DNA of 5,649 nt from Thermoplasmata archaeon (lineage in GTDB: Archaea; Thermoplasmatota; Thermoplasmata; UBA184), in the NCBI GenBank assembly GCA_030064695.1, contig JASHYV010000065.1, positions 1 through 5,649 on the forward strand, written 5' to 3'. Below the pieces are notes generated by a model. The model searched no databases. It was not told the DNA's origin and saw only the letters and a list, made by a program, of their open reading frames with translations. A program made the position numbers and the translations under genes. Below are positions 1 to 4,111 of this stretch, in pieces. Position 1 is the first letter of the stretch; each line of letters begins with the position of its first letter.

Positions 1-141
1 GCGGGCCGGCGCGACGGCAACGACCGTCGGGGCGGTACGCTCGCGGTCGGGGAAGGTCGGGATCCGGGAACCCCAGGGAGCGGGGCACGCGGAGGCGGAC
101 CGGAGGGCCGACGGCGAGACGGGCATATCGCGGAGCCCCAC
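1..141 (-). CDS. Possible 5' end of an unrecognised minus-strand gene, cut by the left edge
   Basis: A minus-strand reading frame opens at GTG (139-141) and runs 47 codons to the window edge without a stop. It reads MGLRDMPVSPSALRS at its start, then a Ser/Ala/Pro/Arg-rich stretch. I recognise no domain. The support is a good Shine-Dalgarno GGAGGT at 148-153, six bases before the GTG and the same core that precedes the hxlR-type gene and the beta-subunit gene, plus about 89% G or C at third positions. An in-frame ATG at 124-126 is an alternative start. Against it, the GGAGGT lies inside a short palindrome (147-158) that could occur by chance, and a plus-strand frame (from base 2) shares the same wobble positions and is equally open. 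The amino-acid make-up is low in complexity. I give it as a possibility only; more sequence to the left would settle it. Confidence 0.25.
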   Translation of the reverse strand, partial: MGLRDMPVSPSALRSASACPAPWGSRIPTFPDRERTAPTVVAVAPAR

Positions 142-189
142 GGGCCGACCTCCAGGTCGAGACGGCGGCTCCGCTGAACGGTGAACGCT

Positions 190-207
190 GTCGAGAATAG
201 AAGTGTA
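190..207 (-). promoter_or_regulatory. Weak TATA-like stretch ahead of the possible left-edge gene
   Basis: On the minus strand this reads TACACTTCTATTCTCGAC, an AT-richer island in a very GC-rich region, centred about 55 bases before the GTG at 141. A start site some 25 bases downstream would leave a leader of roughly 30 bases containing the GGAGGT. It could be a promoter for that gene, but the match to an archaeal TATA box is poor and the gene itself is doubtful. Confidence 0.2.
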
Positions 208-267
208 GAAGGATTCGTCGCACGCCGGGGCGGTGCGGCCCCCTTGGGCGATATGGACGAATCCTTC
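208..267. repeat. 12-bp perfect inverted repeat with nested GC hairpin
   Basis: GAAGGATTCGTC at 208-219 is exactly matched in reverse complement by GACGAATCCTTC at 256-267, with 36 bases between the arms. The spacer itself can fold, GGGGC at 227-231 pairing with GCCCC at 238-242 around six bases. The arms are of mixed composition, unlike the surrounding GC-rich sequence, so a chance 12-bp match is less likely than it would be for a run of G and C. It lies in the gap between hxlR and the possible left-edge gene. It could be a structured RNA, part of a long 3' untranslated region of hxlR, a two-site operator, or a remnant of a small mobile element. No flanking direct repeat is evident. Confidence 0.6.
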
Positions 268-290
268 CGGGGTGGTTGCGAGAGAACGAC

Positions 291-320
291 CCGTTCCGGC
301 GTATTTGAGCCGCGGAACGG
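291..320. repeat. Imperfect hairpin built on CCGTTCC / GGAACGG
   Basis: CCGTTCC at 291-297 pairs with GGAACGG at 314-320. The stem can extend by GGC (298-300) with GCC (309-311) if two bases bulge, leaving an eight-base AT-rich loop. It carries two of the four CGTTCC cores in this gap. Its function is unknown. Together with the next hairpin it makes a tandem pair of stem-loops just beyond the hxlR stop codon. Confidence 0.5.
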
Positions 321-326
321 GGGGTC

Positions 327-356
327 GCGGAACGCCCCTCCCGGGGGCCGTTCCGC
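327..356 (-). terminator. Strong GC hairpin immediately after the hxlR stop codon
   Basis: GCGGAACG at 327-334 pairs with CGTTCCGC at 349-356, and the inner CCCC (335-338) pairs with GGGG (344-347) with one C bulged and a five-base loop. This gives about a 12-bp stem whose outer arm directly abuts the stop codon of the minus-strand hxlR gene (357-359). The position suggests transcript termination or 3'-end protection for hxlR. No T-run follows on the minus strand, so it is not a classical intrinsic terminator of either bacterial or archaeal type. A regulatory RNA role is equally possible. Confidence 0.4.
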
Positions 357-833
357 CTACCGGGCGTGCGGGACCTCGGAGTCCGCGAGGTGGATCCGCG
401 GCAGCTCGCCCTGGATTGCCGGCGGCCGGCGGGCCGCGTTCGCGGCCCGCTGGGTCGCGTGCTGGCGAGGGAGGAGCCAGCGCTCGCCCCACGCTCGGAG
501 CTCGCGTGCCGCCGGGGCGAGGCCCAAGCCCATCTCGGTCAGCGAATATACCACGGAGAACGGGCGCGTCGAGACGACCGTGCGCTGCACGACGCCCTGG
601 CCCTCGAGGAACTTCAAGGTCGCGCTCAGCGTCTTCGCGTTGAGCCGCGGATTCGACTTCAGGATCTCGCTGAACCGCTGCGGGCCGTTCAGGAGCCGGT
701 GGACGATCGCGAGACGCCACTCCGTGCCGATCACGCCCACGGCGGCGAGCACCGGGCAGAGCGTTCGGCCCTCGGCGCTCTCGCAGCTGTCGGCGCCGGT
801 CCCGGCACTCCGGCGCGCGCGTTCGCTGTCCAT
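357..833 (-). CDS. HxlR-family winged helix-turn-helix transcriptional regulator
   Basis: A 158-residue DNA-binding regulator. Residues 26-120 form a complete HxlR domain: the family's CPV opening (C26), IGTEWRLAIVHRLL as the first helix, RFSEILKS then LNAKTLSATLKFLEGQGVV as the helix-turn-helix and recognition helix, and PFSVVYSLTEMG as the wing and following turn, ending at AWGERWL. HxlR proteins act as dimers on short palindromes and often answer to reactive electrophiles, redox state or metabolites. C17 and C26 are the only cysteines and C26 sits where redox-sensing members carry theirs, but sensing is my inference. The first 25 residues and a basic, proline-containing tail (121-158) lie outside the domain. 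The ATG at 831-833 is chosen because GGAGGT (839-844) lies five bases upstream. The gene stands alone, divergent from the gene at 985, with a candidate operator over its own promoter. Its targets are unknown, and it is not close enough to the dehydrogenase genes to assign it to them. Confidence 0.9.
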   Translation of the reverse strand: MDSERARRSAGTGADSCESAEGRTLCPVLAAVGVIGTEWRLAIVHRLLNGPQRFSEILKSNPRLNAKTLSATLKFLEGQGVVQRTVVSTRPFSVVYSLTEMGLGLAPAARELRAWGERWLLPRQHATQRAANAARRPPAIQGELPRIHLADSEVPHAR

Positions 834-838
834 CGACG

Positions 839-844
839 ACCTCC
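839..844 (-). promoter_or_regulatory. Ribosome binding site of the hxlR-type gene
   Basis: GGAGGT on the minus strand, five bases from the ATG at 833. It fixes the start of the regulator and shows that this genome uses Shine-Dalgarno initiation for at least some genes. Confidence 0.75.
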
Positions 845-867
845 GAACGACGAAAGGCCACGAGGGC

Positions 868-879
868 TCTTATAGTTAC
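868..879 (-). promoter_or_regulatory. TATA-like promoter element of the hxlR-type gene
   Basis: The minus strand reads GTAACTATAAGA here, the clearest AT-rich box in the window. It is centred about 40 bases before the ATG. An archaeal start site about 25 bases downstream would fall near 847, giving a leader of about 14 bases that just includes the GGAGGT. The fit between box, predicted start site and ribosome site is the best argument for archaeal transcription in this window. On the plus strand the same bases read TCTTATAGTTAC and could also serve the divergent gene at 985, but with a leader of roughly 85 bases. Confidence 0.5.
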
Positions 880-899
880 CGTGTGAAAGTAGGTGAACT
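874..899. promoter_or_regulatory. Candidate HxlR operator (imperfect inverted repeat)
   Basis: AGTTACC at 874-880 is mirrored by GGTGAACT at 892-899, identical in reverse complement apart from one inserted G, with an 11-base centre. It overlaps the TATA-like box of the hxlR gene, where a bound dimer would block its own promoter, as is common for HxlR regulators. Palindromes with GTAAC/GTTAC-like arms are typical of the family. Assignment to this regulator is inference from position. Confidence 0.4.
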
Positions 900-950
900 C
901 GGGTTAGCGTGAGCGGCTCCCGGCCCGCGCGTCACCGCGCGCCGGTCGGG

Positions 951-960
951 AGTACCTTTT
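951..960 (+). promoter_or_regulatory. Possible promoter of the gene at 985 (leaderless type)
   Basis: AGTACCTTTT is the only AT-richer stretch shortly before the GTG at 985, with its T-run 25-28 bases upstream. That is the spacing expected for a TATA-like element of a leaderless archaeal transcript. No Shine-Dalgarno sequence sits at a usable distance, since the nearest purine run, GGGGAG at 963-968, is 16 bases away. The match to a TATA consensus is weak. Confidence 0.3.
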
Positions 961-984
961 GTCGGGGAGAGCCCGTTCCCGCCC

Positions 985-1578
985 GTGGCCCGCAAACCCC
1001 GCGAGATCGAGCTCACCGTCGAGCGGCCGCTCGGCCCGGACGGCGGAGTCGCGCGCCTCACCGCGCGCTTCGACCTCGTGGGACAGGAGCCGCCGAACCC
1101 GAGCGATCTCGCGAAGACGCTCGAGGACCTGAAGGCCGATCTGGAGGCGCTCGTCGGCCTGCCGCTCGCCGCCCTGCCGGCCGCCCGACCGGACCGGGAG
1201 CTCACCGAGCTGGTGAACGCGTACCGACCGCGACAGCGCGAGCTGATCGACCTCCTGCGCGACGAGGGGGAGATCACGTCGGGCGAGCACGCCCGGCTCG
1301 CGCAGTACCTCGCGAACGGGGGGGCCGCGCCGGTTTCCCCTCCGGTCGTGCCCACTCCGGTGGCGGTCCCCACGGACCGGCCGCTCGCGGCCCTGCCGGC
1401 GACGGTCGACCGGCCCAGCGAGCCGACGCGGCCCGTCGCCGAGCTGCTCCAGGAGTACCAGATCACGTCGCTGAAGCAGGCCGGCGCGGTCCGCGCCCGC
1501 CGGCAGATCTCCTTCGGGGAGTACATGGCGTTGAAGCGGCACTTCGAGGGGCGCGAGGGCGGCTCCCCCGGCCCCTAG
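985..1578 (+). CDS. Hypothetical protein with two SHOCT-like helical repeats
   Basis: A 197-residue soluble protein with no signal peptide or membrane segment. Residues 1-32 look like beta-strands (REIELTVERP, VARLTARFDL). Residues 41-58 form a charged helix (DLAKTLEDLKADLEALVG). Residues 72-111 and 150-189 are two copies of one unit that align without gaps: E-L-x3-Y at 75-80 and 153-158, and I-(T/S)-x-G-E-(H/Y) at 97-102 and 175-180, followed by an L and a short helix. The first copy, LIDLLRDEGEITSGEHARL, closely resembles the SHOCT domain, a short helical hairpin involved in oligomerisation. A proline-rich linker (113-150) separates the copies. The GTG at 985 is the only start codon after the in-frame stop at 910-912. 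The gene is divergent from hxlR and converges on the kinase-like gene, sharing stop-codon bases with it. I cannot name a function; a scaffold or partner-binding role is a guess from the repeats. Length, frame and GC-rich third positions make it a real gene. Confidence 0.75.
   Translation: MARKPREIELTVERPLGPDGGVARLTARFDLVGQEPPNPSDLAKTLEDLKADLEALVGLPLAALPAARPDRELTELVNAYRPRQRELIDLLRDEGEITSGEHARLAQYLANGGAAPVSPPVVPTPVAVPTDRPLAALPATVDRPSEPTRPVAELLQEYQITSLKQAGAVRARRQISFGEYMALKRHFEGREGGSPGP
1575..1578. other. Interlocked stop codons of convergent genes (CTAG)
   Basis: The plus-strand gene ends with TAG at 1576-1578 and the minus-strand kinase-like gene ends with TAG read from 1577 to 1575. The two stops share the palindrome CTAG, so the coding regions overlap by four bases and no space remains for a separate terminator between them. 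Confidence 0.85.
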
Positions 1579-2912
1579 CGCGACTTCGCCGGCGTCGGGG
1601 CGAGCGCCACGGCGAGCAGCCCCACGTCGGTGATCCCCGTCGCCATCGCGATCGACCGGGCCGGCCCGGGCCGGGTGACGGCGTCGGGGTTCGTCGCGGC
1701 GCCCACGACCGCGCCGGCCGGGAACTCCGGTGAACCCTGGACCCCGGCGGTCCGGAACAGTCCCACGCTCATCTCGCGCCGGCGCAGCTGGCCCCGGGCC
1801 GCGGTCAGGAACTCCGCGAGCCCGGGGCCCTCGTCGACCCCCTCCGGCAACCCCAGGGTCAGCATCGCGAACGAGCCCACCCCCTTCGTGCGGCTCGAGG
1901 CCGAGAGCCCCTCGCCGGCGACCAGCGTCTCCGCGCGGCCGACGAACGTCGCGGCCGCCGACGCGGGCGACTCCCGGACCTCGAGGAAGGCGAGCCGGCT
2001 CGTCCAGCCCTTGTCGAAGACCGCGTCCGCCGCGGCGCGCAGCGCGTCCCCCGGGCTCGCGACGACCACCGGCCTCCGCTCTCCGGCCGCGCCGGAGAGC
2101 GGCGAGGCCGAGTCGGGCCGCAGGAGATCCCGGGTCGGGAGCGGCAGCGTGGTCTCGAGGCCGACCCGCTCGAGCACGGCGCGCGCCTCGGTACGCTCGG
2201 ACGACGTGACCGGCCGCATCGGACCCCCGCCGACGCCGGTCGCCCCGTCCCCGCGATCGACCACGAGGGTCGCCGTGTCGGCGGACCGGACCGCCGCCGC
2301 GAGGCGTCCCCCCACCGCGCCGGTCCCGAGGACCCGAGCGAGACGGTCGACCTCCCGGCCGGTCGCCCCGCGCCGGTGGACGTCGGCGAGGAATCCCGCG
2401 AACGCGGCCGGATCGAGGCCCGGCGGCGGACCCGCGAGCGCCCGCAAGGCGCCCGGCGAGAGCAGCACGAGCAGGAGGTCCTGCTCCGAGAGCCCCTCTG
2501 CGATCTCGAGGGCGGCCTGGACCACCGGCTCGGCGCGGTCGGTGCCCGGCCACCCCGCCGGCACCTGCGCGCCCTGGAACGGAAGATGCGGGTCGACCGG
2601 GTCCGGCCCGGCGACGAACCCCTGGGTCAGCCGGTCCCCGATCGTCGCGAGGGCCGCGAGCGCCATCGCGTTCGCCGCGCGGCCGATCGCGAGGAAGGCG
2701 ACCTGCCGGTACCGGCCGTCGGCGACGAACCGGTTCCCGATCCGGAGCGTGCCGGACTCCCGGCGGAGCGCGAGCCGGACGGACCGGAAGGCGTCCGCGG
2801 CGGTGACCGCCGCCCGGAAGGCGGTCGCGTGGATCGGATCCGGCCCGCCCGGTCCCGGTTGCTCGGGAGGGAACGGCTCCCACGGGAACGGCGCGTTCAC
2901 GCTCCGAAGCAC
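1575..2912 (-). CDS. Divergent glycerate 2-kinase-like protein (DUF4147/MOFRL), probably lacking the usual catalytic residues
   Basis: A 445-residue protein of the usual length for type II glycerate kinase (GckA/TtuD), which phosphorylates D-glycerate to 2-phosphoglycerate in the cytoplasm. The family pattern can be followed to the end but is altered at nearly every key site. GRAANAMA (77-84) stands where GKAAxxMA is expected, so the catalytic lysine is R78. LLSPGALRAL (150-159) replaces LLSGGGSAL. VDRLARVLGTGAVGGRLA (188-205) replaces the NxVRKHLSxxKGGxLA segment. VVDRGDGATGVGGGP (217-231) replaces SDVxGDxxxxIASGP. In the MOFRL half, KGVGSFAM (343-350) replaces KGGRNQE, TAGVQG (388-393) replaces TDGxDG, and ATGITDVGLLAVAL (424-437) replaces GPTGTNVNDLxxxL. 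The frame is intact and GC3-rich, so it looks maintained rather than decayed. It may be a pseudo-enzyme or have another substrate. The GTG at 2912 has no Shine-Dalgarno site. An in-frame GTG at 2900 (residue 5) lies 27-30 bases from a T-tract and may be the true leaderless start. It follows the dehydrogenase genes by 35 bases. Confidence 0.75.
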   Translation of the reverse strand: MLRSVNAPFPWEPFPPEQPGPGGPDPIHATAFRAAVTAADAFRSVRLALRRESGTLRIGNRFVADGRYRQVAFLAIGRAANAMALAALATIGDRLTQGFVAGPDPVDPHLPFQGAQVPAGWPGTDRAEPVVQAALEIAEGLSEQDLLLVLLSPGALRALAGPPPGLDPAAFAGFLADVHRRGATGREVDRLARVLGTGAVGGRLAAAVRSADTATLVVDRGDGATGVGGGPMRPVTSSERTEARAVLERVGLETTLPLPTRDLLRPDSASPLSGAAGERRPVVVASPGDALRAAADAVFDKGWTSRLAFLEVRESPASAAATFVGRAETLVAGEGLSASSRTKGVGSFAMLTLGLPEGVDEGPGLAEFLTAARGQLRRREMSVGLFRTAGVQGSPEFPAGAVVGAATNPDAVTRPGPARSIAMATGITDVGLLAVALAPTPAKSR

Positions 2913-2920
2913 CGTCCGGC

Positions 2921-2930
2921 GGGGGAAAAG
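2921..2930 (-). promoter_or_regulatory. T-tract in the gap before the kinase-like gene, possible weak promoter
   Basis: The minus strand reads CTTTTCCCCC. It is the only AT-rich spot in the 35-base gap between the beta-subunit stop and the kinase-like gene. Its T-run lies 27-30 bases before the GTG at 2900 and 15-18 bases before the GTG at 2912. The first spacing fits a leaderless archaeal promoter and resembles the layout before the gene at 985. Alternatively it is a weak T-run terminator for the dehydrogenase transcript. Confidence 0.25.
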
Positions 2931-2947
2931 CGGCTAGCGCGGCCGCG

Positions 2948-4111
2948 TCAGCCGAGCTGCAGGCGCTCCCGGGTGCCGTTCGAGGGCCCCGAGAACCGGG
3001 CCGGGGAGAACTGCGCCGGGTCGAGGTCGCTCTTCTCCCCGAGCACCGACGCTGCGACGCGCCGGCTGGTCGCAGGGGCCAGCATGAAGCCGTGCCCGCC
3101 GAAGCCGTTCGCGTGGTGGAAGCCCGGCAGCCTCGGGTCCTCGCCGATCACCGGGAAGCCGTCCGGCGTGTCGTCGTAGAAGCCGGACCAGGCGCGGAGC
3201 ACGCCGAGCGACCGGAGCCGGGGGATCAGGGTGGAGAGCGCGCGCGCCATGCGGCCCAGGAAGTCGAGCGACGTCGGGACGCCCGCGCCGGTGCCGGTGG
3301 GGTGCGCGACGGTGAGCCCGCCCACGAGCTCGCCGCGCATCGTCTGGCTGACGTAGAGGCCGTCCGAGACCCGCACGACCATCGGGTCCAGGAACGGCTT
3401 CATCGGCTCGGTGGCGAGGATCTCGTGCCGCGTGGCGACGTTCGGGACGTCCAAGCCGGCCGACCTCGAGACGTCCCCGGACCAGCCGCCGGCGGCGTTC
3501 ACCACGTGCGGCGTCGCGACCGGTCCGGCGGAGGTGGCGACCCCCGAGACCCGCCCTCCGGCGCGCTCCACGCCGGTCACCGTCACGCCGAGCGCCACCT
3601 CGACGCCGAGCGCGCGGGCGGCCTCGTAGACGCCCCAGATCGCCGGGAACGGGTAGAGGACCCCGTCGGTCGCGAGGTACGTGCCTCCGATCGCCGCGTT
3701 CGGGGCGATCCCCTCGACGAGGGCCGCGATCCGATCCGGCCCCACCACTTGGGACGGCAACCCCTCGCGGACCACGACGTCGTGCACGGACGTCAAGCGG
3801 GCGAGCTCGGGCTCCGACTCGGCGAGGAACAGGTATCCCGACTGGCGGAACCAGAGGTTGATCCCGAACTCGCGCCCGAACGCGCGGTAGGCGGCGACCG
3901 ACTCGCGGGCGAGCCGGATCGTCGCGGCGGTCTCCCACTGCTGACGGACGCCGCCGCCGTTCCGCCCCGAGGCGCCGGCGGAGAGGAAGCCCCGGTCGAC
4001 GACCAGGACCGGTCCCGCCCCAGCGCGCGCGAGCCGGTACGCGGTGAAGAGCCCCAGGATCCCGGCCCCGACCACCACGGTTCGGTACTCCGTCCGGGCG
4101 AGGTCGGTCAC
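2948..4111 (-). CDS. FAD-dependent oxidoreductase, beta (catalytic) subunit of a SoxB/HcnC/proline dehydrogenase-type complex
   Basis: A 387-residue DAO-fold flavoprotein. The FAD-binding Rossmann motif is VVVGAGILG (12-20), with VVDR (37-40) closing the second strand to hold the ribose. SAGASGRNGGGVRQQW (44-59) is the hallmark of heteromeric sarcosine oxidase beta, HcnC and dye-linked proline dehydrogenase beta subunits. Further family signatures are NAAGGWSG (205-212), RHEILATEP (228-236), RAWSGFYDDTPDGFPVIGE (306-324) and GFGGHGFMLAPATSRR (336-351). The subunit would oxidise a C-N bond of an amino acid or secondary amine and pass electrons to the alpha subunit. At the place where bacterial SoxB carries the histidine covalently bound to FMN (an ARHDAVAWG-like stretch), this protein reads LYPFPAIWG, with P154 for the histidine, so covalent FMN is unlikely. 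The GTG at 4109-4111 is chosen because it overlaps the alpha stop in GTGA and has GGAGGTG five bases upstream. There is no signal peptide or membrane segment, so it is cytoplasmic. The substrate is not readable. Confidence 0.9.
   Translation of the reverse strand: MTDLARTEYRTVVVGAGILGLFTAYRLARAGAGPVLVVDRGFLSAGASGRNGGGVRQQWETAATIRLARESVAAYRAFGREFGINLWFRQSGYLFLAESEPELARLTSVHDVVVREGLPSQVVGPDRIAALVEGIAPNAAIGGTYLATDGVLYPFPAIWGVYEAARALGVEVALGVTVTGVERAGGRVSGVATSAGPVATPHVVNAAGGWSGDVSRSAGLDVPNVATRHEILATEPMKPFLDPMVVRVSDGLYVSQTMRGELVGGLTVAHPTGTGAGVPTSLDFLGRMARALSTLIPRLRSLGVLRAWSGFYDDTPDGFPVIGEDPRLPGFHHANGFGGHGFMLAPATSRRVAASVLGEKSDLDPAQFSPARFSGPSNGTRERLQLG

Noticed and set aside
208..356. CRISPR array or tRNA in the structured gap.
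   Set aside because: The repeated cores are short, alternate in orientation and lack regular spacers, and no cloverleaf or anticodon arm can be drawn.
181..912. Plus-strand frames (181-912, 233-643, 366-875) across the hxlR gene.
   Set aside because: They lie antisense to a full HxlR domain and give Arg/Ser-rich products with no recognisable domain.
909..1733. A plus-strand frame starting at GTG 909 that overlaps the 985 gene.
   Set aside because: Product is extremely Arg/Ala/Pro-rich and runs past the 985 gene's stop into the antisense of the kinase-like gene; the frame from 985 shows ordered helices and an internal repeat instead.
904..2883. A 659-residue minus-strand frame spanning the 985 gene and the kinase-like gene.
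   Set aside because: Its product is Arg/Gly-rich with no domain, and it crosses two better supported genes. It is open only because GC-rich DNA has few stops.
1630..2937. A 435-residue plus-strand frame opposite the kinase-like gene.
   Set aside because: Low-complexity Ser/Arg/Pro-rich product, exactly antisense to a gene with family-level similarity and correct length.
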